Assembly (NCBI GenBank): GCA_031769625.1
Contig: JAUIMM010000003.1
Location: forward strand, 2,890,501-2,954,500
Direction of reading: 5' to 3'
From: Taudactylus pleione
Taxonomy: Eukaryota; Chordata; Amphibia; Anura; Myobatrachidae
DNA: 64,000 bases
The number at the start of each line of letters is the position of its first letter. Position 1 is the stretch's first letter. Below are positions 1-14,300 of this stretch, one piece after another. Both the position numbers and the translations under genes were made by a program. A model generated the notes under the pieces. It made no database searches. It was given only the letters and a program-made list of their open reading frames with translations, and was not told where the DNA came from.

Positions 1-566
1 CGTATGCCACCGATGTTCGCTATATTGCGCATGTGTAAAGTTCGCAATGCGCGTGCGCAAACTAGCCGCTACGATCAGAAATTTCTCTCTCCTTGAACAC
101 AGCCAGGGCGGTAGTTTGAGTGACAGAATGTACCATTTGTGGGTGGTAATAGGGGAAGGTGCTTGAAAACGGGGGAGTGGAGATCCGAACGCAGGCGTGC
201 CTCATTATGCGAACAGCGTTTTATGGGAGTGCATACGGTTTATGGGAGTGCATAATTAACAAAGTATCGTCATAGCACATGTGACATGGGAGGTTTTTAC
301 ACTGACATGATCGTAGAGCTTAAGAGAGGGTATGGTCAACCTTGAGCTCTACGACCAGTTCCGATGGTCTCGATTAATCCTTATATGCCCGTAGATGACG
401 TGCAATGCGTACGAGAAGGGGGCTTATTTTTTGGAATTCCGCCCGCATCCTCCCCTTGGTCGGCCAGCTACCGATCCGAACTTAAGGACGCAACTTGCGA
501 GGGAATCATTTGCATATCCGGACCCTTTTCCCATACGGCCGCTTCGACCGACTCTGAATGAGGTCC
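1..566 (-). mobile_element. Non-autonomous element, GGGCCTGATTCAG family, cut by window edge
   Basis: Bases 140-220 match, in reverse complement, the 11,760-11,860 part of the 598-bp copy at 11,425 (accacccacaaa, cctgcgttcggatctcc). The right terminus gaatgaggtcc ends at 566. The other terminus lies off the window. Confidence 0.7.
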
Positions 567-3429
567 TTAATCTCTTGCTGAACTACACATGTGGTATGCT
601 CAGCCATGCAGACATAGCACAGAAGGTGGCCAGGCGTATTTACCACGATGTACTGGACTTTGTGCATAATGTAACAGCTATAATATGTGGCATTTTTACA
701 ATATGAACTTCAATCAGTATAAATACATCAGTGAGTAAAAATAGATTATTCCTATTTGCATGACACTATAACGTGGCAGACAAAACCTGATGACTAACAG
801 GAAGGGAACTAGCACACAAACTGCGCGGACTTGTCTCAGTCCGCCATACTTATGAAGACAGTAGTGCACATTCTGTATGGTAGTCAGTACAAGCTCCAGT
901 CTCCGCCCTCCAATGGGCTGGCGTGAGATTATTAATGAACATTCATTTATACAGCGCCGCATATTACACAGCGCTTCTTTACTTTCGTGATTTGTAAAAA
1001 CTTGGGTGCACATAGTTGTTGTTGTGTTTCCCTGATTTTGAGCGCTGCAGGCATCACTGACTAGCTTTGTGCTTCATGATGAAGCCTCTGTGTGTACAGG
1101 TCCATGCACTTCCATTATGGCGCTGAAGCATCAGAAAACATTTCTAGTAGCTTTTGTTGGCGCGCATTTAATCCACTTTGATTGTTACATTTAGTTACTT
1201 TTATCATTACTCGATATTTAGATATTTTTGAGATCCGCGATGGATCGTAATGACTATTGTATAGTATGTACCCCCCAAACCCACCTATAAGTCATCGTTT
1301 GATGAATAGTGTGGTCGCATCGTCCCAATGGATGTTCTGCATGTCACATGCCACGGATGACACAGTGTTGTTACATGTAACGATATATATTGCGATATTG
1401 TATGGCGGATGGTTAAGGTACCCAGCTTAAATCAGTCCCCAGATCTCTGGACGCAATATAATACAGAGCTGCCCTCCCCCTCCTTGCCCTAATCTCTGTA
1501 AACAATTGGACCTGTGGGGGTGACCCAAATAATCCATGTGTCCCTACTATAGGCAATGTGACTGTATCCTACACTCTGGTTGGTGGATAGCTCCAGTCTT
1601 TCACCATTCAGAGCCCGTTGAAATCACAAGTGGCAGGCCAGGATCCTCTGCCTGCGTCATGTGCTGCCCAGCATATCTAAGGAGTGTGAGGCTAAGGCAG
1701 TTATCCTGAAAACATGACAACTGTACCGGCCCAAGGTGCCAGCCTGCCCACTGGCCCATCCCAGCCCTGCTGGTGTGTGGGGTGATCGCCCCAATCACAT
1801 CTGTCCTTGTCCTGAGGGCAGTTTGCCATCTGTGTGGGAAGCCAAAAATAGGTGGTTCCCAAAATCATGTATAGCCTATTTAGGGGGACCTCCCTCCCCA
1901 CCATCTAGACTCACAGGTTGTGCAGCAATGAATAAAAGAATAGTCTTGTTATAGGTTGTATAATCGCGTGGTTATAAGGCCAGTGAAAGGCTGATTTTAA
2001 TCACTATAAACTGGTCTGATTATAAAAAACAAAACAAAAAACGTTCCAAGCAAAACTCAATCTCATCTATACTCACACAACCACGTGATCCCCAGACCAA
2101 CATTGCTGCGACTGGATCATACAGCCCCGATAAGCAGTTCTCCCCATTATAACCTGGCTGGACCAGTATACAATATGTTCACGTAACCTCATGCATCAAA
2201 CTCCTTTTTCCCTATGGACTGTGAGCTTGTGAGCAGGGCCCTCTAACTTCTGTCTGTCTCGTTGTCAGTTCCTAATTGTAAAGCGCTCTGCAATATGTTG
2301 GCGTTATGCAAACTAACCTCCCCCCTCACCCACCCACCCAGCAAATTCTAATACCCAACGAATAAACTGAAGAAGGTGAAGTCTGCAACCATTTATCTTC
2401 GGCCAGAACAGACATTCCCAGTCTCTGAGCAGCTGTACACACACCTCCAGCCAGAACAGTCCCAGGGAGAGTACACCACACACACTCGTAGTGGGACAGC
2501 TGCAAGATTCGCAATTTACAGCAATACAATATGGAACAGCTTATTCCTTCTCCAAGGGGGAACTGTACATTGTTACTGTAATGATGTATCTATAAAGAAT
2601 TTAGGAACATTTACAGTCGCAGTTGTACTGTATGGAGATTTTTCTCAGGATTCCCTCCGTCTATCAGATCTGAGCCACTAGAGGGCAGTAGATAATAAGA
2701 CACCGCGAACCGGACGCCTGAGATTCTTTTGGCATTTTGTAATACCGTAGAGTTCATATGAATCAAATGAATATCTGGCTTACTGCAGGTCACGTGACCT
2801 GTGGAGACTGGGCAAAGTGCATTCTGAAAGCCCAGAGGAGCCGATAATGGCTGCTTCACGCTTTAATATGAGTCAGCCTGGCTCCACCTGGACGAGCAGG
2901 ATAGACATAATAATTCAACTGAACTCATCCCGACTCGGGAAAAGGAGAGTAAATCTTAACATAAAAGTAACAGGATAAACCCACTCAAAGCAACAATGGC
3001 CAACGGTCAGGAGCGGGGGAGCCCATCTCTGCAGAGGTATCTGGAAAGCGTATCCTCCGTACAACAGTGGGTTTGGGAAGGTATCTAGGGGCAAGTCAAG
3101 GCTATCGACCGCGGCCTTACACAAAGACTGTAACCGAGCTGGCAACTTGGCAGTCATCCTGATCACTTATTTTGCTTATGCTTAAACACCGCGGAAGTCT
3201 TCATAACAACCAAAGCAGTCTGAATTTGTTGGGGGTCATGACCTGTAATAGGGCGTAGAAAGTGCCTCAGAGGGATGATCGCCCAAGCCGACTCCAACGC
3301 GTGGTGAAGGTATATGCTGAATATCTTGTTCCATTTCATGGAGATGCCTTCACAAGCTGTGTACCATCACACCCGGACAACTCAGCAACAAGTACTGCAA
3401 TTACATCAAGCCCCTCTGCTACCTCATTA

Positions 3430-4425
3430 CTAACCAGGACCCTCCTCTATAGGTACTTCATCCACATCAGTCATCTCACCCAGGACCTCCCACTATCTGT
3501 ACTCCATCCACATCAGGCATCTCCGCTACTTCATTACCAACCAGGACCCTCCACTATCTGTACTCCATCCACATCTGGCATCTCCCCTACTTCATTACCA
3601 ACCAGGACCTTCCACTATCTGTACTCCATCCACATAAGGCATCTCCGCTACTTCATTACCAACCAGGACCTTCCACTATCTGTACTCCATCCACATCAGG
3701 CATCTCCGCTACGTCATTACAAACCAGGACCTTCCACTATCTGTACTCCATCCACATCAGTCACCTCAACCAGGACCTTCCACTATCTGTACTCCATCCA
3801 CTTCAGGCACCTCCACTACTTCATTGCCAACCAGGACCCTCCACTATCTGTACTCCATCCACATCAGGCACCTCTGCTACTTCATTACAAACCAGGACCC
3901 CCTCTATCTGTACTCCATCCACATCAGGCATCTCCGCTACTTCATTACCAACCAGGACCTTCCACTATCTGTACTCCATCCACATAAGACACCTCCGCTA
4001 CTTCATTACCAACCAGGACCTTCCACTATCTGTACTCCATCCACATCAGTCACCTCAACCAGGACCTTCCACTATCTGTACTCCATCCACTTCAGGCACC
4101 TCCACTACTTCATTGCCAACCAGGACCCTCCACTATCTGTACTCCATCCACATCAGGCACCTCTGCTACTTCATTACAAACCAGGACCCCCTCTATCTGT
4201 ACTCCATCCACATCAGGCATCTCCGCTACTTCATTACCAACCAGGACCTTCCACTATCTGTACTCCATCCACATCAGTCATCTCTGCTACGTCATTACTA
4301 ACCAGGACCCTCCACTATCTGTACTCCATCCACATCAGTCATCTCCGCTACGTCATTACTAACCAGGACCCTCCACTATCTGTACTCCATCCACATCAGG
4401 CACCTCCGCTACTTCTATGCCCATC
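3430..4425. repeat. 61-bp minisatellite
   Basis: About 16 copies of a unit containing ccaggaccttccactatctg and tactccatccacatcagg. Starts at 3,541, 3,602, 3,663 and 3,724 give a period of 61. Some units are shortened (cacctcaaccaggacc). Because 61 is not a multiple of three, the long open frames across it are a by-product of the array. Confidence 0.93.
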
Positions 4426-5262
4426 TGACAGCTCTTCTTAATCATAACTAGGCCTCTCCACTACCCCCCCATCCACATTAGATACCCCCACTACCTCTAT
4501 TTCATACAAATCTAACACCTCCAATACCCATACTCCATTAGTTGTACCTCCTTGTCCAATACCAGAACCATCTGCTGCCTATACACCATCCACATTAAGC
4601 AGCTGTACCATATCTACTCCATATCCATTTCATACTTCACCAACCTTTAGTTTATCACCAGCAGACCTCTCCACAAACTGTACTCCTAAAGCACCAGGCA
4701 CCTCCACTACCGCTACTCCATTCACATCAGTAATCTTCTCTTCCTTTGTTCCATTAACATCAGACCTGTAACCATCAAAGCTGCTCCAGCCAAAACAGAT
4801 CTGTTTCCATCACCACTAGGACCCTATCCACCATCTCCATGGTCTCTATCCAACCTTCCTCACACACAAAATGCTACTCCAATCTCCCCCATCCATCAAC
4901 CTCAAATTCCTTCATTACTTCTTCTCCATCCACCACCATTGCCCAAACTCCTTCTACATCAGAAACCTACGACACATATACGAATCCACTATACCTAGGC
5001 CAGCTTCAGTTGTAAGAGATCAGGGACGAGCTGCAAATCATTGGTGTCTATAAAAACAACCATATCTCTATCTGAAGGTGGCCATCAGAGCTCTTGCCCA
5101 TACACTGTTCTACAGATATAAGGAGAGATAATAAATATTGAAGATCGCATGGTATACCAGACACGGAACCAAGCAGGACATGGCATTTCGGAGTTTATCG
5201 TACAGCAATTTTGGTGTATAACCAAGTCGATTAAGTTACTGATCTGTGTATGCAGCAATTAC

Positions 5263-5370
5263 CCTGAGTCCTGTTGGTCCCTGAGCCCCAGGTAAGCCTG
5301 GCACACCCGTGTTTCCTCGCTTTCCAGACATGCCAGCAGGGCCGATTTCCCCGTCATCTCCTTGCTCTCC
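5263..5370 (-). CDS. COL27A1: COL27A1 exon W19 (108 bp), 3'-most exon in window
   Basis: Encodes twelve Gly-X-Y triplets, beginning [16 protein letters not shown] and ending GAQGPTGLR. Acceptor TTCCTAG, donor AGG/GTAATT. In human COL27A1 some 45 further triplets and the C-propeptide follow; they must lie beyond the left edge, since I see no further exon in 1-5,262. Confidence 0.93.
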
Positions 5371-8300
5371 CTAGGAACACGTTACATAATCCAGATTAGA
5401 AAACAGACAGTATTAATTTGTGGAATTAATACTTCAATGTATATTTCAAAAACAAATTGTAACTCACCTGCAGACCAGTACTGCCATCTCTCCCTGGTAT
5501 TCCATCAGGTCCTGGGGGTCCCTCGTGGCCTTGTCTTCCTACCACCCCTCGGGGACCAACCATCCCTACTGTCCCCTAGAAATCAAGACATTAAAATGAT
5601 ATAATCAACCTGCAAAATGTTCCATAACCTTTGCCCCTCTCCAAAGTTTGGCTTCTGTTCCACTGATTGCAGACTTCATGCCATAATCTCCTATTCCCAA
5701 TTTAATACACAAACATTACTAATGTATAATACCCAAGGGCTGTTACTATTTATACAGATATTATTTACAGGAGTACATACATATAGTAAGTTCTTATGTT
5801 ATTGCTTAAAATCCGTAGACTTCAACACTTCGGTGTTCATTCAATCTTGTGCACTCTTAAGGTATATTAGAGTGCACCTTGGATTTATATACAAAAGCAC
5901 TATACCTACACCCTACCTATGCTTTATTATGGTCACAGAGTGCCTTGGTCATTTCAAACATCCTTATAATACACCGATCAGCCATATCATTAAAATTGCC
6001 TGCCTAATATTGTGTAGATCCTTCCTCGTGACGCCAAAGCAGCTCTGACCTATGAAGGCATGGACTCCACAAGACCTTGAAGGTGTCCTGTGGTATCTGG
6101 CACCGAAACGTTAGCGCCAGATCCTTTATCTCCTGTAAGTAGCGAGGTGGGGCCTCTATGGCTTGGACTTGTTTTTCCAGCACATCCCACAGGTGCTCAA
6201 TCGGATTGACATCTGGGGAATTTGAAGGCAACATCTTCAGCTCTTTTTCATGTTCCTCAAAACCATTCCTGAACAAGTTTTGCAGTGTGACAGGGCGCAA
6301 TATCTTGCTGAAAGAGGGGTGAAGGGGTGTAACTTGATCTGCAATGTTTAGGTAGGTGGCACATGTCAAAGTAACATCCACATGAATGCCAGGAACCAAG
6401 GTCTCCCAGCAGAATATTGCCCGGAGCATCATGTTGCCTCCGCTGGCTTGCCTTCTTCCCAGAGTGCAACCTCGTGCCATCTCTTCCCCGGGTAAACTAC
6501 GTATGCCACTCTTCTTCCATTGCTCCATGATCCAGTTCTGATGCTCACGTGCCCACTGTCGGCACTTTTGGCGATGATCAGGGGTCAGCATGGGCACTCT
6601 GACCTGTCTGCCACTACGCAGCCCCATACGCAACAAGCTGCGATACACTGTGTAGTTCGTACACCTTCCTATCATAGCCAGCAATTTGTGCTACAGTACC
6701 TCTGTGGGCTTGGACCAAACAGACTAGCCTTCACAACCCACGCCTATCAATGAGAGGTTGTCCTTCATTGGAGCACTTTTGGTAGGCACTAACCACTGCA
6801 TACCGGGAACACCCCACAAGATCTGCCGTTTCGGAGATGCTCTGACCCATCACAACTTTGCCCTTGTCAAGGTCACTCAGATCCTTCCACTTGCCCATGT
6901 TTCCTTCTTCCAACACATCAACTTCGAGAACTGACTGTACACTTGGTGCCCAATATATCCCACCCCATTGACCGGTTCCAATGTAACGAGATAATCAATG
7001 TTATTATCTTAACCTGTCAGTGGCTTTAATGTTATGGCTGATGGGTGTATACAGTAGGAGATGCATTATCCCCCTGTGTCATCTGCTGTCAATTATATCT
7101 GTACATTGAGTGAGTCCTGATCTCATCACTTTAATGTTCTTTTTCTGTCATTACCGTGTCTTGTTTTATTACTTTTGTGTTCCCAGTAGTAAAGTGCAAC
7201 AGAACATGCTGGCACCATATAAGTGACTGGTAATAGATCATTTCGTTGCCCTGCAGGAAAGCGGTCATCTTACTTGTGGTTTTATATGGTCGCCAAACTC
7301 TGTGCCGACTTCTGATATCCTTATAAATGACAGTAATATACACCAGGAGGTGAATCATCTCATGTATAACATTATACTAGAATGTAAGCTCTCACGATCA
7401 GAGCCCTCTTCTCCCATGGGCTTTTCCTTCCCTTACTATTACTTTCGGCACTTAACCCTCTATGTCTGGCACCGTACTACTTACGTGAAGGTTATGACCA
7501 CTGTTGAAGCAATGTTTATATACCATGTAAATAAAGGTGCCCATCCACTAGCAGACATGAAAACGACTGCGTGATTACGACATTGTAATCGTGCAGTCGT
7601 TTGTCAGTCTGTGATGAGCCTGCACCGAACGAGCAGTCGTTCAGTGCAGGCTCATCAAACATCTGCAAACATGCTCAACCTGATGTTATCGTCAGGTTGA
7701 CCAGCATGTCTGCACGATGATAGATGTCTAAACGACCAGCCGGCACGCGCATCGCTGGTCGTTTTAGACATTTTTGCAAACGATTGAACGATCGTTATCG
7801 TTCAATCGCTCAGCTTAATCGTCTAGTGGATGGGCACCTTTAGTCACTGTTCTCGTTTTGCTCAATTGTTTATGTACTTTGTTAGGTGCTGCAGAACCCT
7901 TGTGGCGCCATAGAAATAAGGATAGTACTACTTCTATATCTACTATAGTTATCTTGCGAGTCAATATGAAAGCTACATTTGTCTGTCTAAATTTACACTT
8001 TAAAGAAACTAGTTTTGCACTTACAGGCTGCCCACGGGCCCCGGGCTCTCCTGGTTTTCCTGGCTTGCCCTTTAAGCCCTACAAAAAGAAGGAATTAGCT
8101 GTAATGTGGAATAATTACACAGCTGGCAAATGTTAAAGTACATTCTTTATGCTGCTACTTTAATATCTCTTTTATGCTCTCTCAACCTCCAGCCAATAAT
8201 GCAAATCCTTACATATGTAAATCACAGCAATTTTCTGAAATACCAAAGCAGCAAGCTAATCAGTACAAGGGTTTTATTCACATACACTAATATGGATTCT

Positions 8301-11300
8301 CGGTGCGCCCTGCACAAATACTTAATGCTGAATCTCAGTGTTGTCCAATCTATTGCCTCTAGCCAAGAGGGAAATGCTGCTTTGTGCAACATCCGTCCAT
8401 TGGACACAGCCTAATTGCAAGCCGACATATCGATCAACCGATTATTTTTCTATAATCCAAGCAGCTTTAACAACAGGCTGACGGATCATGAATGCTGACA
8501 ACTAAGGACAAAGCACAGCGGTGGATATTGAAGAGTATGCACATAGTCAATAGGTCGACACTATACAGTCAATAGGTCGACAGGGACAATAGGTTGACAG
8601 GTAGAGAGGTAAAAATGCTGACATGGAAGTGGTCAACACTTTTTTTTTTAAAAGGGTTAGGCACTTACCGGAGGGTTAGCATTAGGCACTAGGAGGAATG
8701 GTTAGGTACTTACCAGAAATTTAGGGTTAGGCACTAAGAGGGACGGTTAGGGTTATGCACTTACCCTGATGGTTACGGTTAGGCACTAAGAGGGACGGTT
8801 AGGGTTAGGCACTAGGAGGGACGGTGAGGGTTATGCACTTACCCTGATGGTTACGGTTAGGCACTAAGAGGGACGGTTAGGGTTAGGCACTAGGAGGGAC
8901 GGTGAGGGTTATGCACTTACCCTGATGGTTACGGTTAGGCACTAAGAGGGACGGTTAGGGTTAGGCACTAGAAGGGACGGTTAGGGTTATGCGCTTATCC
9001 TGATGGTTAGAGTTAGGCACTAAGAGGGACGGTTAGGGTTAGGCACCAAGGGTGAAGATTATAGTTATAAAATAAAACCTAATGAACATTTTTTTTTTGT
9101 GTCGACCATACCCATGTCGATCTGTCAACCTTTTTATTGTCGATCTAATGAACCACACCCATTGAAAGGGACCGTAATGTGGCTATACACTAAATTACTA
9201 GTAACAGACAGATGTCACTTCCTGTTCCATAAACGTGATGCTCGTCAACGTGGATGTATTCCTTCTGCTGAGAGCAAGAATATTACACTGCCACTCACAG
9301 CCATTTACTCCCGTCAATATGTGTTGCATACAACCCAGAATACATGTAAACATGGCACACGGATGAAATCCGTCATCACATGCCCACCACAAGCAGACAC
9401 GACAGACACAAGGAAGGTGTTAGTCCTTCCATATGGCTCCAGTCTCTCCTTGCTGACACTTAGAGGAGAAAGCAGCATGTATTACTCAGACGTGGTCCCT
9501 TAAAGGCTGCTATTGCCCTGGGTAAATTAAATTGGCAGAAACTTACCACAGCGCCTTTGGAACCTGGTAAGCCCTGAAAACCTGCTGGTCCAGGATGCCC
9601 CTGCAAGAAAATATTGTAAATGTAATGTACACACCATGTTAAGTCCTGCAATAGAAAGTCCCCTGTACCAGGCCTGTAAAGTAACCGCTCCCAAGAGATT
9701 CACCAGTCTCTGAGAATAGATAGTGGTGGACAGGTTCTTACCGGTAGACCCTGTTGTCCTGCTTTTCCTCTGGGTCCTTCTGGTCCTTCTTGGCCCTGTA
9801 AGCAAATTAGCATGTGGTTTTATGACAGGGGTGGACCTGAATCATGATCAATATATGTTCTATCATCAGAATATATATGAGGTTTATGTAACCATCTCCT
9901 TTTCAATGCTTCTCTGGAGGGCAAACAATAATGGCTACCAAAAGGTCACATTTCTCCATAGGTCATTTGATAACAGGGAGAGAAAGAGGGGGAAGATGTC
10001 ACAGTTCACAGACAAACACAAAACAAATTCAATTGTGCACGAGCTGCCAACGGCAGGCAGATTCCACTTGCAACTCCATAGGCTACGAGCAGAATCTGCC
10101 TTCTAGAGTTAAAACGCAGAAGTCGCCGGGACCTTTTACGGTAGTTTCTGCGCGTACTTGAACCCGCCCCATTTTCTTGCTGACAGACAACACTGTCAGC
10201 TAAAAAGAGCCTCTCATACTCTCAGCATGACATGTGAAGACAAATGGGGATGAATGAGCTCAAAAGGGCATTCCAAAGCCTCTCTGCTCACTAGATCATG
10301 TACCATGTGACTGTGTTTCCCGGTTAGTCACATGACATGGTGCGGAGTCTGAAGAATGGATCATTACTAGTTGTCAGGAAAATAAAACATAGGAAAAAAA
10401 TGAATTACCAAGCTGCTTGTTCGAGCCTATCGCAGTGATTTATCTAATACATTTTTCAAGGGATTGCTGCTTTAGAACACTTTGTGGATTATACATTTAC
10501 ATGGAGCAAAGAGCAATTCTGTGTTGCTACCTATAACAAACAGTCACAAATAAGTTATAATTTGCCAGCCTGTACTTGACTGCTAAAAAAATCAATATCA
10601 TTGATATTTCTATCATGCTATTATATAATCCTAAATAACCATTATTGTACTTATTGAGTCATGCGAGGAATAGCGACTTGCTGACGAGATCCCGCCCCTC
10701 TCCAGCTCATATACACACATCCTATTCTACGCTGTTTATCTGCCAAAAGGTTTTATTTTTTACTGAAGCTGAATGTTTGGGGCCTCATATTATTTTCCTC
10801 TTTGCAGAACCCTGGTTCTAACAAAAGCCCCAAAAATTCTGAGCTCATAATTCATGATAATTTAAGGATTTAGCTGATGGAACGATGACAGGTTTGGACA
10901 ACAGCTGGAATTATATTGCCGGATGTACATAGCAGCCAACATTTTAAAAATTGTTTCCAGGGACAGTTTTGCTGCAGGAGCCCATGCATACAGGCATGTT
11001 ATGTGCGATAGTATTTCGGGAGACCTAGAGTCACTACAGCTCTCAGCATTGTTTATGAATTTAAGTAGAACCTACTTGTTGGCATGTGAAACGCTCCTTT
11101 ATTAATGAGTAGCTTAAAAAAAAAAAAAGGAATAAAAATAGATGGAGAGAGCAGTGTGTGACATGCAGAAAATGGGAATGATTATTGTGCAATTGGTCAA
11201 TAATTAAAAACAGGGACATCCCCGGTGTGGAAAAGAAGGACAGTTGGTAACTATGGCGACTGTGCAGTTCCTGAGACCTGGGTTACCTATTATGTATGAC

Positions 11301-14300
11301 GTCTACCCAAGGAGTAATACCCTACTGTAAAAGCAAATATCTTCTTTTAATCCACAGGTGACTGGTAAATAAGCCTGACGCTCTGTGTGACTCTGCATTA
11401 CCTACTGTGTGTAGGATGCACAGAGGGCCTGATTCAGAGCCGGACGCTATTTGCGCTCGCTCGTTCAGAGAAAGGGGCCGGATATTTAAATAGAGCGCTC
11501 GCTCTTTGCGGTCTGTTGACGCCTCTATGTCTGAACGAGCGAACGAAACATGCGCTCGCTATTTTTAAAAAACGCCCCCTGGCCGCTCGCATCCTACGTC
11601 ATCTCCGCTATTTATTAGATTAATCGAGTACATCGAAAGGCGTATGAACTGCTCGCATTGCTTGTGGTTGGATTTTCCTACCGCAATCATGGGAGCAGTT
11701 CAGGCTAAAAGACAACCAAGTGACGTGGTCGATGACACTGGTTTGTTAATTATGCACACCATTAAAACGCCCGTTTTGACCTTTAAGCACGCCTGCGTTC
11801 GGATCTCCACTCCCCGTTTTCAAGCACCTTCCCCTGTTACCACCCACAAACGCCTCATCCTGTCACTCAAATTAGCAGGCATTCGCTATTTTGCGAGCAC
11901 ACGATTTCTGACTGCACTGACTGATTCACGCATGCGTATTACAACCCATACGCATGCGCAGTTGTGCGAACATCGCTCGGAGCGAACGAGCGGCCGCTTA
12001 CGAGCGGCTCTGAATCAGGCCCAGAGTTCCTGAAAAGTGATATGTGCTATGATTGTATGGATGAAAGCCTAACAGGGTACAATCACTGGGTTGGGTATGG
12101 GATGCCGGCGGTCAGAATGCCTACACCGGCATCCCGACAGGGTTATGATACCGATACCTGTTGATAGGTATCCAAACCCTGCCCCTAACCCTCCGTCCCC
12201 GCACCCTAAACCTAACCTCCCAGTGCCTAACCATAACTCTCCCCCCCTAGTGCCTGACCCTCTCTTGCTAGTATCTAACCCTCTCCCGCTAGTACCTAAC
12301 CCTAACCCTCTCCCCCCAGTGCCTGACCCTAACTCCCCCCCAGTGCCTAACCCTCTCCCGCTAGTACCTAACCCTAACCCTCTTCCACTAGTACCTAACC
12401 CTCTCTCCCGCTAGTACCTAACCCTCTCCCACTAGTACCTAACCCTCTCCCCCTAGTGCCTGACCATAACTCCCCCCCAGTGCCTAACCCTCTCCCGCTA
12501 GTACCTAACCCTCTTCCACTAGTACCTAACCCTCTCTCCCGCTAGTACCTAACCCTCTCCCACTAGAACCTAACCCTCTCCCCCTAGTGCCTGACCATAA
12601 CTCCCCCCCAGTGCCTAACGCTCTCCCGCTAGTACCTAACCCTCTCCCACTAGTACCTAACCCTCTCCCACTAGTACCTAACCCTCTCCCACTAGTACCT
12701 AACCCAAACCCTCTCCCGCTAGTACCTAACCCTAAACCTCTCCCGCTAGTACCTAACCCTCTCCCGCTAGTACCTAACCCTCTCCCGCTAGTACCTAACC
12801 CTCTCCCGCTAGTACCTAACCCTCTCCCGCTAGTACCTAACCCTCTCCCGCTAGTACCTAACCCAAACCCTCTCCCGCTAGTACCTAACCCTAACCCTCT
12901 CCCCCCTTGTGCTTGACCCTAACTCCCCCCCAGTGCCTAACCCTCTCCCACTAGTACATAACCCTAAACCTCTCCCGCAAGTACCAAACCCTCTCCCACT
13001 AGTATCTAACCATCTCCCGCTAGTACCTGACCCTAACTCCCCCTAGTGCCTGATCCTAACTGCCCCCCAGTGCCTAACCAACCCTCTCCCCCTAGTGCCT
13101 GACCCTAACTCCCCCCCAGTGCCTAACCCTAACCCTCTCCCTAACCACACAACTTACCGTTGCGATGCCGCCCGGCACTGGGATTTTGACCGGTGTCGGG
13201 ATTCCGTCGCCGGCATCCCAACAGCTGGGACATCAACTGCCTCCCGTAACACTATATACTTATAATACTGGTTAGTAGATATATAGATGGCCTCTTGTAT
13301 TAAAATCGCATCAGGGACACAAACAATATTCACTGAATGCTCTGAGTACATTGTGGATTTGAAACATTCCCTAGAATTAAACTATCATCCGCAGGTAATT
13401 ACTGTATTTCCCGTTATGCCTTGTTATAGGCCCTTTATAGTGAACTCTCAGATTTACAGTTTTATTTTATTAGAATCCTGGTCTCATATGTTACTGTGTG
13501 TGTATATATATTTGTATGTATACAATGTAAGTTAATGAATTGTGTCAGAAATGTTACTAATAGGATCAGCGTTTCATTGATCACAATACAAACAACTCCG
13601 GCAGTTGCTCATTAAAGGACATATTGACATTGTAAATTTCATAAGAAAAGGATAAAGTGCACTATTCGGTCTAAGCATGATATTCATTAAACAGAATAAT
13701 GGATTAACAGTCCTGTGTCACGTAACACAAAATAAAGACCCCACAACCCTTTTATACTGTCAAAATAAACCTAATACAGATTAAAAAGATGAAATGATAA
13801 ATGAAGGCGTTGTCTGTTCTGCTTGCTGTGTTCTCTGGTGTATGAATGTGACATTCTGCATGGAGCACTGCTGTTACCTAGGAGGCCACAAACCAATTAA
13901 ACCTCTAGACCGCTTTCTGCTCATTTCAATCATGAAAGGTGAAGGGAAAATGAACACAGCATAAACGCCTGCTGCTGTCACCGCGGGGAAGAGACGCACG
14001 GTCATCAGGTCAGTAAGGAGAGACATCAGTTGTTGAAGCTCATTGATACACACATGTACATTGAAGGTATACCGGTGTGGACTACATTAGGAATAGCTGC
14101 CTAATGATGCTGTGCCCAGGACAGGAACTTCAGAGTGTGAGGACAAACTCTTTGCATCAAGGTCTGGTCTACATTCCTCCCTCAGGGGTTTGGATAACAG
14201 AGGAAACATGATATAATAATGAGGCTTATTGTAAGTCCACCTATTACTATAAGCTGGATGGGAATTTTGGGCTCGATTCCGACCCGGTGACTAAGCCGCG

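Larger units (their letters stand above)
1..5262 (-). other. Intron downstream of W19 (partial)
   Basis: No exon-like Gly-X-Y block is visible on the minus strand and no other gene on either strand. It holds a mobile-element remnant at the left edge, the 61-bp minisatellite at 3,430-4,425, and a short tail resembling a SINE or LINE end near 2,214-2,310. Nothing is recognised in 600-2,200, 2,320-3,260 or 4,450-5,262. Confidence 0.75.
5576..8024 (-). other. Intron W17-W18 (2,449 bp)
   Basis: Contains a complete but internally deleted Tc1 element (5,972-7,047) and a foldback element (7,533-7,841). The stretch 5,600-5,970 shows nothing recognisable. Near 7,370-7,470 there is a weak SINE-tail-like segment. 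Confidence 0.85.

Noticed and set aside
3262..4441. Open frames of up to 241 residues rich in Ser, Pro, His and Leu
   Set aside because: They run through the 61-bp minisatellite. The period is not a multiple of three and all frames look alike, so they are an array by-product.
8640..9060. Interstitial telomere tract
   Set aside because: TTAGGG occurs, but only within longer degenerate units such as ggttagggttaggcac; there is no run of pure hexamers here or at 24,862-25,905.
12091..12916. Proline-rich repeats of the PLPLVPNP type
   Set aside because: Translation of the 21-bp cctaaccct array; no start, domain or splice context.
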